Source: Butyrivibrio sp. AE3009 (GTDB lineage: Bacteria > Bacillota > Clostridia > Lachnospirales > Lachnospiraceae). From it: a DNA stretch of 64,000 nt. Positions 26,694-34,788 of this stretch are shown piece by piece; position 1 is the first letter of the stretch; the number at the start of each line of letters is the position of its first letter. The stretch lies in the NCBI RefSeq assembly GCF_000420845.1, contig NZ_ATVS01000006.1, positions 92,935 to 156,934 on the forward strand. Direction: 5' to 3'. The notes under the pieces are model-generated. The model searched no databases. It saw nothing but the letters and a program-made list of their open reading frames with translations, and was not told the DNA's origin. Both the position numbers and the translations under genes were made by a program.

Positions 26694-28143
26694 TAAGAAG
26701 CTCAGAATTCAGCTTCTCATCTATAATCTCTGTGACTGAAACCTCTCTGTCAATCACTCCTTGTACATAAAGGGTATGACTTATGGTATTCCCGATTCCT
26801 TCCTGGTAAGTAAAATCATCCGGATTAACCACCTTTGGAATCGGTAATGTTATCGCATATTCCCCATTTCTGTCGGCTTCTATGATATGTCCCGTCAAAT
26901 ACGAGGATCCCTTATAGCAACTGTCATAATCTGCGTTCCTGTCACTGCTTATTCTGTATTTTCCATCAGGCAAAATACATGCCACCACCATGATCACAAG
27001 TATAGACACGGGCGCAGCTTTCTCCCAAACCTGTCCCGAACCTTTTACTCCGGCTATCATCTGCCCAAGGGACATACTGCAGATAAGGATCAGGAAGAAC
27101 CAAGTCCCCCAGGATGCCTCTATTCGGCTGAAATAATGGATAAGTGCCGTCAACAAAAGGAGATACACCGTAATGAGCACAAGAGATACAGCAGATACAA
27201 TGATTTCACTGCTCATCTTCTTTCTTTTGACCACAGCAATCGCAAGATAAACTATCGAAACAGTGATCACGATCAAGTATGGAACAGATATTGCCTTTAT
27301 CATGGCGATGAGCTGGCTGATGGAAACAGTTATATCAAAGGGCTCTCCAAAGGAGCCTGCTCTGCCACCGCTTTTCTCAAAAAGCAGTACCAGCAGCCAT
27401 AAAAGAATTATAGCGATATACAAAAAGTTCTTTTTAATAATAGAAAGAATACTTTCTTTACCGACACTCTGTAGCATGCTATATAGCATCATGGCCCCGC
27501 AATATACTACAGTTATTGCCGAATGAAATAAGTTGGAAAAAACGGCGAAGTACAATGCTGCCAGAAATACAATTTTGACAGGAGGAGAAAGCTCTTTGAA
27601 AGCTTTGGCAAAATCCTCAAATCTCATCATGTACAGAACGATGCAGCCGTTTAATATTCCCGACATCACATAGAAATAAACGCAGCACAGATCCGCTGCA
27701 TGAAACATAAAACTGCTGGAGGGTCTGTTTCTGAAGACCAGAAAGAATGAAGCAAGAAAAACTCCCTCCGAAATCAGTCCCCTCCAAAATGGCATTGATA
27801 TCCTTTTTAATACCATCTGAAGGAACAGATAGCACATCACAGTAATGAATGCTGATAATATTAGAGCAGATGAGAGAGTTACTGCCCTTACATAATCACC
27901 GGTCACGGGATACAGCAGTGCCCCCAGCCGGCCTCCGAGGGGCATGATATTCGTGCAAAAAATCCTGGTAGGATTCCAGCTCTTCCATTTGGGCAAAAGA
28001 TTACCGAAGTCTCCCAAGAACACCCAATCATCCACATCATATGCTATTAGCGGTGATACCCTTGTAAAAAAAACTACAAGAAAGCCATATATCAATATAT
28101 GAAGAACAATTCCCAACAATTCTCTTTTCTTAATATTTTCCAC
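26686..28143 (-). CDS. Multi-spanning membrane protein of unknown function (GtrII/DUF6056-like layout)
   Basis: 485 residues from a GTG at 28141-28143, chosen because AGGAGG stands 4 bp upstream; the longer frame starts without a ribosome binding site. There are about 10-11 hydrophobic helices. The first external loop, TRVSPLIAYDVDDWVFLGDF, has the aspartate-rich pattern of membrane glycosyltransferases that glucosylate surface glycans (GtrII-like) and of DUF6056 proteins; this match is from memory. A C-terminal soluble stretch of about 90 residues follows the last helix. It heads the minus-strand operon, 68 bp before the sugar transferase. Role inferred as glycan modification. Confidence 0.7.
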   Translation of the reverse strand: MENIKKRELLGIVLHILIYGFLVVFFTRVSPLIAYDVDDWVFLGDFGNLLPKWKSWNPTRIFCTNIMPLGGRLGALLYPVTGDYVRAVTLSSALILSAFITVMCYLFLQMVLKRISMPFWRGLISEGVFLASFFLVFRNRPSSSFMFHAADLCCVYFYVMSGILNGCIVLYMMRFEDFAKAFKELSPPVKIVFLAALYFAVFSNLFHSAITVVYCGAMMLYSMLQSVGKESILSIIKKNFLYIAIILLWLLVLLFEKSGGRAGSFGEPFDITVSISQLIAMIKAISVPYLIVITVSIVYLAIAVVKRKKMSSEIIVSAVSLVLITVYLLLLTALIHYFSRIEASWGTWFFLILICSMSLGQMIAGVKGSGQVWEKAAPVSILVIMVVACILPDGKYRISSDRNADYDSCYKGSSYLTGHIIEADRNGEYAITLPIPKVVNPDDFTYQEGIGNTISHTLYVQGVIDREVSVTEIIDEKLNSELLTP

Positions 28144-28193
28144 ATTTCCTCCTCTATCGTTTCCATCCCCGGTCACTTAATATAGCTTCATTG

Positions 28194-28211
28194 TACACCA
28201 ATTATGGTGTA
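28194..28211. promoter_or_regulatory. Dyad in the divergent promoter region
   Basis: TACACCA and TGGTGTA form a perfect dyad around ATTA, midway between the divergent genes starting at 28143 (minus) and 28251 (plus). TATACT at 28210-28215 is a possible plus-strand -10 and TACAAT on the minus strand a possible opposite -10. A shared regulator site is plausible but unproven. Confidence 0.4.
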
Positions 28212-28250
28212 TACTGAAATTTATTGAAATTAGTTTTGGGGAGAATAACC

Positions 28251-29429
28251 ATGCAAACAATTGATAAAAAACTCTATGACTTTTGCTGCAAGCACGCTTT
28301 TCATATAGTAATGCTGCTTCTCTTGGCAGTATCCGTGATGATAAGATGGACCTTGGCGCCCAACACCTTTTTGTCCGGTGACTACAACACCTTCTATAAG
28401 CCCTGGATCGAACAGTATAGAACTGATGGAATTGTCTCCTGTCTGAGGCAGGGAATAGGTGATTACTACGTACCCTTCAACCTGTTGTACGCTCTGTTTT
28501 CACTTCTGCCGGTTGAACCCTGGGTACCCCTTAGCATATTCTTCTGTGCAATGGAATATATCAGCGTGTACTATATCTATAAGCTGCTGCGTCTGATAGG
28601 CGCCAAAATAGGTATGGATCAATCCGAGAATTATGGTAAGTTCGCACTGTTTGTAGCTATAGCAACTTTGTATCTCCCCCATGTGATACTTAATTCATCC
28701 CTTTGGAAACAGTGTGATTCAATCTATACAATGTTTACATTTGCAAGCCTGTATTATCTTCTGAAGGAAAAGCATACGCTTGCCTTTGTACTTTTGTCTG
28801 TGGGCTTTTGCTTCAAGCTTCAGATGATATTTGTGCTTCCGTTCTTTATTATAACCTATGTGTGCTTCCACAAGTTCACATTTTTCCAGTTCTTCCAAAT
28901 TCCGGCCTGGTACATTGCCTTCGGCGTTCCCGCCATTGCCTGCGGAAGACGCTGGCAGGACGTCTATAAGACCTATCTGGGACAGATGGGCCAGGAAGAT
29001 GCCATGACGATCAATACTCCCGGTTTCTACCTGCTTGGACTTAACGACTACTACGGGCTCTACAGAGCTGCGATTTTGACAACTATAGCCATTTTCGTCA
29101 TCATAGCCTACTATTCCTTTATGCAGAAGGACAAACTTGACCTCAAAAGAGTATTCCAGCTGACAGGACTGTGTATCTGGACCTGCTATATGTTCCTTCC
29201 CGCGATGCATGAGAGATATGATTACACCGCCATCATCTTTGTTTTCGTATATGTCCTCATGTTCCGCAGAAAGTATTTGTGGGTTCCTATCTCCATGATG
29301 ATATGCTCCATCTGTACCTATTCAAATGCACTGATATACGGAAGTCCCATCCCGTTATGGATCTGCGCCATCGCATATTTCGCAGCCTACATAGGTTATT
29401 GCTACGACTATTTCAAAGGACTGAGATAA
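28251..29429 (+). CDS. GT-C-like mannosyltransferase-related membrane protein
   Basis: 392 residues from the ATG at 28251, which has GGGGAG six bases upstream. About 9-10 hydrophobic helices. The first loop, TFLSGDYNTFYKPWIEQYR, contains the conserved aspartate of proteins related to Gpi18 mannosyltransferase (COG5542-like), and PAMHERYDYTAIIF near the end is another family feature. These proteins are thought to transfer sugars from polyprenyl-phosphate donors outside the membrane. It is the first plus-strand gene and diverges from the polysaccharide operon, ending at a shared bidirectional terminator. Substrate unknown. Confidence 0.78.
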   Translation: MQTIDKKLYDFCCKHAFHIVMLLLLAVSVMIRWTLAPNTFLSGDYNTFYKPWIEQYRTDGIVSCLRQGIGDYYVPFNLLYALFSLLPVEPWVPLSIFFCAMEYISVYYIYKLLRLIGAKIGMDQSENYGKFALFVAIATLYLPHVILNSSLWKQCDSIYTMFTFASLYYLLKEKHTLAFVLLSVGFCFKLQMIFVLPFFIITYVCFHKFTFFQFFQIPAWYIAFGVPAIACGRRWQDVYKTYLGQMGQEDAMTINTPGFYLLGLNDYYGLYRAAILTTIAIFVIIAYYSFMQKDKLDLKRVFQLTGLCIWTCYMFLPAMHERYDYTAIIFVFVYVLMFRRKYLWVPISMMICSICTYSNALIYGSPIPLWICAIAYFAAYIGYCYDYFKGLR

Positions 29430-29450
29430 ACACCGAAATAATTAACATTA

Positions 29451-29490
29451 AAAAGGCTATGCACCTCGTTCAAAAAGTGCATAGCCTTTT
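29451..29490. terminator. Bidirectional intrinsic terminator
   Basis: A 14-bp perfect stem (AAAAGGCTATGCAC with its complement) around a 12-base loop, with A/T tracts on both sides. It separates the convergent GT-C gene and rubredoxin gene and can stop transcription from both. Confidence 0.88.
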
Positions 29491-29507
29491 ACTTTACAAT
29501 CATCTCA

Positions 29508-29666
29508 TCAAGCTTCTACAGCAAACTCTTCCTTGCCTACACCGCAAAGGGGACAAACAAAATCTGCAGGAAGATCGTCCCACTTGGTTCCCGGAGCAAT
29601 TCCGTTATCCGGATCGCCGGCAGCTTCATCATAAATATATCCACAGGTGCCACATACATACTTCAT
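29508..29666 (-). CDS. Rubredoxin
   Basis: 52 residues, the usual length. The iron is held by four cysteines in two knuckles: CGTCG at 5-9 and CPLCG at 38-42, with the conserved aromatic residues Y10, Y12 and W29 and [15 protein letters not shown] between them. Rubredoxins carry single electrons, in anaerobes mostly to oxygen- or peroxide-reducing enzymes. The start is the ATG at 29664-29666 with GGAGGG 7 bp upstream; the longer upstream frame is not coding. A minus-strand TATAAT lies at 29718-29723. It stands alone, with a terminator on one side and palindromic repeats on the other. Confidence 0.96.
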   Translation of the reverse strand: MKYVCGTCGYIYDEAAGDPDNGIAPGTKWDDLPADFVCPLCGVGKEEFAVEA

Positions 29667-29717
29667 AAGCAAACCCTCCATTCTGCAAATTGAATGATTT
29701 ATCGGAAACATATGAAT

Positions 29718-29723
29718 ATTATA
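29718..29723 (-). promoter_or_regulatory. Probable -10 element of the rubredoxin gene
   Basis: On the minus strand TGGTATAAT is an extended -10 element, about 50 bp before the rubredoxin ATG. No good -35 is seen; the GGGGTC palindrome occupies that position. Confidence 0.55.
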
Positions 29724-29737
29724 CCACATAAAACTAA

Positions 29738-29849
29738 AATTGGGGTCTGACCCCAATTCACAGTTTAGACACAATTTATATTTTCGCAACCACTGATAAA
29801 TACTGGCCTCACGCTATGTGCAAAAAAAAATTGGGGTCAGACCCCAATT
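29738..29849. repeat. Pair of inverted GGGGTC-GACCCC palindromes
   Basis: Two 21-bp near-perfect palindromes with core TTGGGGTC.GACCCCAA lie at 29738-29758 and 29829-29849, and the second is the exact reverse complement of the first (central base T or A). Seventy bp of AT-rich sequence without a gene separates them. The second is followed on the minus strand by nine T residues and will work as the terminator of pseB. The core resembles REP-type repeats that in other bacteria go with IS200-like Y1 transposases (from memory); no such gene is in the window. Confidence 0.8.
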
Positions 29850-29865
29850 TTTTCATCGTCCGCTA

Positions 29866-30876
29866 TCAGTGCTCTACAGCCTCTGAGAGACGTGCGCGGA
29901 TTTCCTCTACGCTCATCCATTCTGTATTGTTGCCGGAGCTGTAGTAGAAGCCCTCAGGAACTCTCTTTCCACCGGGAGCAATCTCAATCTCATGGGAGAA
30001 AGACATCTGAGGATAAACGATGAAGTGCTTCTCATACTCATAGGTGTTGGGAGCATCTTCCTTGGTAACCATAACTTCATCAAGCTTCTCGCCGGGTCTG
30101 ATGCCGATTTCCTTGGTGGCAATTCCGGGATACATAGCCTCTGCAAGATCTGTGATCTTGAAGGAAGGGATCTTACTGATGAAGGTCTCGCCGCCCTTAG
30201 CCTCTGAAAGAGCCTTGAGAACAAGCTCAACACCTTCGGGAAGGCTGATCCAGAATCTTGTCATTCTGAAGTCGGTAATAGGAAGCTCCTTCTCTCCTCT
30301 CTCTGCAAGAGTCTTGAAAAGAGGAATGATAGAACCTCTGGAACCGGCTACATTTCCGTATCTTACGATTGAGAAGTTGATATCCTTGCTGCCTGCATAA
30401 GCATTAGCTGCGATAAAGAGCTTGTCGGAAACCATCTTGGTTGCGCCGTAAAGGTTAACGGGATCAACGGCCTTATCTGTAGAAAGAGCTACAACTCTCT
30501 TAACGCCGGTCTTAAGGGCTGCATTGATAACATTCTGAGCACCGTTGATGTTGGTCTTGATAGCCTCATCAGGGTTGTACTCACAGGCAGGAACCTGCTT
30601 CAGAGCTGCTGCATGCACAATATAATCAACATTCTCGCAGGCTCTCTCAAGTCTTGCGCCGTCTCTTACATCGCCGATGAAAAATCTCATCTTATCTGCG
30701 TGCTCTTTGTAAACCTTCTCATTAGCCATTGTGAACTGCTTGAACTCATCGCGGGAGTAAATGATGATCTTCTTAGGGTTGTAGTGCTCAAGCACATACT
30801 CGGTGAAGCAATGTCCGAAAGAACCTGTTCCGCCGGTTACAAGTATGGTCTTGTTATCTAAAATTGATTTTTCCAT
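29866..30876 (-). CDS. pseB: UDP-N-acetylglucosamine 4,6-dehydratase (inverting)
   Basis: 336 residues, short-chain dehydrogenase fold. It removes water from UDP-GlcNAc and inverts C5, giving UDP-2-acetamido-2,6-dideoxy-beta-L-arabino-hexos-4-ulose, the first step toward pseudaminic acid and related sugars. NAD site TGGTGSFG at about 14-21, YSRDEFKQ after it (typical for PseB/FlaA1), HAAALKQVP near 87-95, and the YGATK catalytic pair at about 143. The gene is 4 bp downstream of the aminotransferase and ends at the GGGGTC palindrome terminator. GGAG precedes the ATG. Assignment is firm. Confidence 0.93.
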   Translation of the reverse strand: MEKSILDNKTILVTGGTGSFGHCFTEYVLEHYNPKKIIIYSRDEFKQFTMANEKVYKEHADKMRFFIGDVRDGARLERACENVDYIVHAAALKQVPACEYNPDEAIKTNINGAQNVINAALKTGVKRVVALSTDKAVDPVNLYGATKMVSDKLFIAANAYAGSKDINFSIVRYGNVAGSRGSIIPLFKTLAERGEKELPITDFRMTRFWISLPEGVELVLKALSEAKGGETFISKIPSFKITDLAEAMYPGIATKEIGIRPGEKLDEVMVTKEDAPNTYEYEKHFIVYPQMSFSHEIEIAPGGKRVPEGFYYSSGNNTEWMSVEEIRARLSEAVEH

Positions 30877-30880
30877 TTAT

Positions 30881-32086
30881 TTAAATCTCCTTTTTGTACC
30901 AATTTACGATCTTCTTGACTGCCGCTATAACATCATCAACATCAGCGTCTGTAAGAAGAGGATAAAGAGGAATACTGATGATTCCCTCGTATACCTTCTC
31001 AGCTACAGGGCACAGGCCCTTCTCATATCCCATTCTCTTGTAGAAGGGGAAGTAATAAACCGGTATGTAATGAACCTGACACTGAACGTTCTCGGCGCTC
31101 ATGGCATCGAAGAACTCTCTTCTGGTGCAGGATAATCTGTCAAAGTTAAGTCTTATGATATACAGATGCCTTGTGGTGTCGGACTCAGGGATTTCCTGCT
31201 GAACTATGATCTCAGGAACGTCCTTGAAGGCTTCGTTGTACTTATTAACTATTTCGCTCCTTCTCTTGGAGAACTCCTGGAGCCTGTTCAGCTGACTTAT
31301 CAAAAGAGCTGCCTGAAAATCCGTCATACGGTAGTTAAATCCAAGGGTCTGCATCTCATAGCTCCAGGGTCCCTCGCATTCGCCCTCGAACTCCTCGGGA
31401 TTCTTGGTGATTCCGTGCTGGGAAGCAAGATGAAGCTTCTTAAAGAGCTCAGGATCGTTGGTGGTAATGGCTCCGCCCTCTCCTGATGTAACAGTCTTAA
31501 CGGGATGGAAGCTAAAGCAGGTCATATCTGCCAGGGAGCCTTCAGGAACACCCTTGTATTTGGTTCCGATGGCGTGGGCACCGTCTATGATAAAGATCAG
31601 TCCGTGCTTTTTGCAGATGGCGCTGATCCTGTCGTGATCAACGGCCTGTCCGGTGAAGTCCACCGCCACAACAGCCTTGGTCCTGTCTGTGATATGGGCC
31701 TCGATGCTATCGGGATCGATATTGTAGGTCTCGGGATCGATGTCTGCAAAAACAGGCTTCGCTCCCACATATACTGCGCAATTGGCTGATGCCGCGAAGG
31801 TCATGGGTGTGGTGATAACCTCATCTCCGGGGCCTACGCCTGCTGCTATCATGGCGCAGTGCAGAGCTGCTGTTCCGTTGGCTACTGCAACGGCGTACTT
31901 CGCCTCAGTCACTTCACAGAGCTTTTTCTCAAGGGCTGTAACCTGGGGGCCGCAGGTGATAAGGTCACCCACAAGGGCCTGTGTAACAGCCTTGACATCA
32001 TTGTCGTCAATCCACTGGCGGCCATAATAGATCTTTTCTTTTCTGACGGGGGTTCCGCCGTTAATTGCCAGTTTTTCTTTTTCCAT
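30881..32086 (-). CDS. pseC: UDP-4-amino-4,6-dideoxy-N-acetyl-beta-L-altrosamine transaminase (PseC-like)
   Basis: 401 residues of the DegT/DnrJ/EryC1 aminotransferase family (PLP-dependent). EKLAINGGTPVRKEKIYYGRQWIDDNDVKAV is the usual N terminus; the PLP lysine lies in CFSFHPVKTVTSGEGG, and AVANGTAALHCAM binds the phosphate. PseC aminates the 4-keto sugar made by PseB, the gene immediately following. The start is the ATG at 32084-32086 with GAGG upstream; an extended frame into the GT4 gene is not coding. The next pseudaminic acid genes (pseH, pseG, pseI, pseF) are not in the window. Confidence 0.9.
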   Translation of the reverse strand: MEKEKLAINGGTPVRKEKIYYGRQWIDDNDVKAVTQALVGDLITCGPQVTALEKKLCEVTEAKYAVAVANGTAALHCAMIAAGVGPGDEVITTPMTFAASANCAVYVGAKPVFADIDPETYNIDPDSIEAHITDRTKAVVAVDFTGQAVDHDRISAICKKHGLIFIIDGAHAIGTKYKGVPEGSLADMTCFSFHPVKTVTSGEGGAITTNDPELFKKLHLASQHGITKNPEEFEGECEGPWSYEMQTLGFNYRMTDFQAALLISQLNRLQEFSKRRSEIVNKYNEAFKDVPEIIVQQEIPESDTTRHLYIIRLNFDRLSCTRREFFDAMSAENVQCQVHYIPVYYFPFYKRMGYEKGLCPVAEKVYEGIISIPLYPLLTDADVDDVIAAVKKIVNWYKKEI

Positions 32087-32096
32087 ATGATAATCC

Positions 32097-33272
32097 TCAA
32101 TTACTGAATTTTTTCTTATAGGTGCCGCGGTATACATCAAGTGTATCCTCAACAACCTTGTCCCATTTATACTTTTCACATACGAAGGGGGCTGCGTCTT
32201 GTCTGTACCTTACGACCATGTCCGGGTCTGACAAAAGAATCTGCAGCTTATCCCTAAGGTCCTTGTAATCGCCCTTCTTAAAGGCCATGGCCTTATCCTC
32301 TACCACATCGATACACTCGGGTATGTCGGATACAAGACAGCACTGACCGTAGCTCATGGCTTCCAAAAGAGTAAGAGGCATTCCCTCAAGGTCCGAAGGA
32401 AGAACGTAAGTATAACAGTTACTTAGTAGTTCTGACAATATCCTTCCCTGAACAAAGCCTGTAAACACGATTCTGTCATCGCCTGCTGCAAGTTTCTTGA
32501 GACCTTCTTCGAATTCCTTCATGTCACTGCTGCCACCGGCTATAACCAGTTTCTTGTCGGTGTCTACTTCTTTGAAGGCCCTTATCAGGTACTCTAACCC
32601 CTTCTCGGGAACAAGTCTTCCCAGGAAAAGAATGTATCCGTCCTTGGATAAACCAAACTTCTTAGAGATCAGCTCCGGCTGCGTGGCAACAGGTCTGTTG
32701 ACACCGTTGGGAATAAGAATCGTATCCCTTCCGTAGGTCTCCTTGAAATAATCCTGTACACTCTTGGACAGAACTATGATCTCATCCGCATATTTTACGG
32801 CACATTTTTCGCCCTTCATAATATACTTGCTGGCAAAGGCGCCCCATTTCTGCCTTCTGTGATCAAGGCCGTGGATGGTGGCTATACACCTTTTTCTGAA
32901 GAGCTTGGGTATCCACATGGTGGCGCAGGGACCCTCAGCGTGGAAATGTACCACATCATACCTTCCAAGTGCAGCCAAAAGCGCACCAAAAAAGGACGCT
33001 GTTGCGGCAGCGTATCCCTTCCTGTTAATGGTTGGAACACTCTTAAGTCTAACCCCCTTGTAGGAATGCCCTACAATGGCATCATACTCTTCGCCGGCCA
33101 CATGATGTCCCGATCTGTTAAGACAGGTAACATTATGTCCCTTCCTGGCCATTCTTACCGACAGCTCCTCCACTACAACCTCAACGCCGCCCTCTCTTGA
33201 AGGCACACGTTTCTGGCCCAGCATGGCGATATTAAGTTTGGTATCTTCAACGGCTATGCCTTGATTTTTCAC
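32097..33272 (-). CDS. GT4 family glycosyltransferase (WbbL/DUF1972-like)
   Basis: 391 residues of GT-B fold. AMLGQKRVPSREGGVEVVVEELSVRMARKGH is typical of the rhamnosyltransferase-like group (DUF1972 N terminus). The donor domain has LFLGRLVPEKGLEYLIRAF, VFTGFVQGRILSELL and SDLEGMPLTLLEAMSYGQCCLVSDIPE, the family 4 EX7E-type site. Start is GTG at 33270-33272 with GGAG 7 bp upstream. It is followed at 10 bp by pseC and pseB, so it may transfer the 4-amino-4,6-dideoxy sugar they make. That link is inferred from the operon only. Confidence 0.9.
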   Translation of the reverse strand: MKNQGIAVEDTKLNIAMLGQKRVPSREGGVEVVVEELSVRMARKGHNVTCLNRSGHHVAGEEYDAIVGHSYKGVRLKSVPTINRKGYAAATASFFGALLAALGRYDVVHFHAEGPCATMWIPKLFRKRCIATIHGLDHRRQKWGAFASKYIMKGEKCAVKYADEIIVLSKSVQDYFKETYGRDTILIPNGVNRPVATQPELISKKFGLSKDGYILFLGRLVPEKGLEYLIRAFKEVDTDKKLVIAGGSSDMKEFEEGLKKLAAGDDRIVFTGFVQGRILSELLSNCYTYVLPSDLEGMPLTLLEAMSYGQCCLVSDIPECIDVVEDKAMAFKKGDYKDLRDKLQILLSDPDMVVRYRQDAAPFVCEKYKWDKVVEDTLDVYRGTYKKKFSN

Positions 33273-33353
33273 AACTTTGCTCCATGCACATAAAACTCGA
33301 CACTACATTATATCACACTATGCAAGTTAACGATATAAAAGAATGGAAAGGGC

Positions 33354-34652
33354 TTAATCCCTCAGTCCCAGCAGCATAAACGGCAGTATTGCTGAGGCCA
33401 TGTTTCTGAATGCGAACACCGCATGATCATAGGAATGCTCCAGTGTAACCGCGCACCATAAAAAAGGCACGATCATAATGCAAACATACGCCGGAATTGT
33501 TTTTTTACCTCTTCCCTTGTTCTTTATTCCATAGACAATAAGAGCTGCGATCACAGCAAGGATCAAAATGATAACAGGCCAGTTAGCCAGAACCATGATA
33601 TTTTTGAGAATTACCATAGGATAGGGATAGCCCTCTCCCGACAGGCCGCTTCTGTAGCCCACTTCCTTCATGGCATCCTTAAGAGGATACTCGTTTGCAC
33701 CTGTAATAGCAGAAACAACCGTTGCCAGCACCCACTTGGACAACCAGAATGCGCCGTAGCCAAAGGCCCAGAAGAATCCGCTTCTTATAAGGAAAACAGG
33801 ACCTTGCCAGAACTTACTGCTGTTATCTCCTTCTGCACCGCAGATTTCAGTATGATGGAGCCAGAGATAAACACTAAGTGGCAGGATCAATGATGCCAAT
33901 GGATATGTAAGAAAATCGAAATATGCCACCGCTATCCCTATTGCAAGGAAGAAAAACGGCGCTCCCTTTTCCGGTGTTATCTTATCTCCCCACAGCATAA
34001 GGATCATGATCGCCACAAGGATTATATTCATAACCGCCGCCAGTTGGAAATTGATTGCGCAGCTGATAGGATTAAGCAGCATAAATGACGCCATAAGAGA
34101 CAGTGCAAGCTTCATGTTGCCGGACTTTTTCACTGCCAGCATAAGTATCAGAGCCATTAATATAAACTCCAAACCGGCATTCATCATTCTGACGATATTC
34201 AAACTAAAGATACACAGAAGGGGCTTAAGAATCACAAGATAGCCATGCCAGTATCTGGTATAGCAGAAAGGAAAACTATCTATCTCTTCACTTCTGAAGT
34301 TATCGCTAAGTTCATAGACTATGTCATGGATAACGCCAACATAATCATTATGCGGAACCAGCGCTGCATTCTTGAAAGGATTCTTTTCATCACCTTCCCC
34401 CGGATATACGGCATTTGGAAGGATATAGGTGGCATCCGTGTAATCATCGGTTGCGGTAAACTGATATCCCCTTGCCCACTCGGGAAAAGTCTGGAATGTC
34501 TCATACTGCTCTATGCAGTTCTTGATATTTGTTCTGATATTGCCTGTGGGAAGCATGTAGACAAGGATCAGGAGGAGATACCCCGCTACGATGCATATGC
34601 CCAGTATCAGCAGAGATTTTAAAAGTATTTTCAGATCACGCAGTATAAACAT
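33354..34652 (-). CDS. Multi-spanning membrane protein of unknown function
   Basis: 432 residues, about 10 hydrophobic helices. After the first helix comes a large external loop of about 90 residues rich in aromatic and acidic residues (EQYETFQTFPEWARGYQF, DDYTDATYILPNAVYPGEG, FCYTRYWHGYLVILKPLL). That layout recalls GT-C glycosyltransferases and O-antigen-type membrane enzymes, but I recognise no family motif. AAGGAAGG lies upstream of the ATG. It is 81 bp upstream of the GT4-pseC-pseB operon on the same strand and may belong to it. Confidence 0.7.
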   Translation of the reverse strand: MFILRDLKILLKSLLILGICIVAGYLLLILVYMLPTGNIRTNIKNCIEQYETFQTFPEWARGYQFTATDDYTDATYILPNAVYPGEGDEKNPFKNAALVPHNDYVGVIHDIVYELSDNFRSEEIDSFPFCYTRYWHGYLVILKPLLCIFSLNIVRMMNAGLEFILMALILMLAVKKSGNMKLALSLMASFMLLNPISCAINFQLAAVMNIILVAIMILMLWGDKITPEKGAPFFFLAIGIAVAYFDFLTYPLASLILPLSVYLWLHHTEICGAEGDNSSKFWQGPVFLIRSGFFWAFGYGAFWLSKWVLATVVSAITGANEYPLKDAMKEVGYRSGLSGEGYPYPMVILKNIMVLANWPVIILILAVIAALIVYGIKNKGRGKKTIPAYVCIMIVPFLWCAVTLEHSYDHAVFAFRNMASAILPFMLLGLRD

Positions 34653-34709
34653 CCAATTTGCCTTCCTTGTTTTTTCTCATATTCTTTTAAATAATAACAT
34701 AACAGTGAA

Positions 34710-34757
34710 TTATGTGACATAACATGATTTGTCCTTTGAAAACCTTTTGGCTATAAT
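34710..34757 (+). promoter_or_regulatory. Promoter of the plus-strand GT61 gene, with upstream palindrome
   Basis: TTGTCC at 34729-34734 and TATAAT at 34752-34757 are spaced by exactly 17 bp, a good vegetative promoter about 30 bp before the GT61 ATG. A perfect 13-bp palindrome, TTATGTGACATAA, at 34710-34722 lies just upstream of the -35 and may bind an activator. Confidence 0.65.
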
Positions 34758-34788
34758 AATCATAATCGCCATGAATCGGAGAATAATA

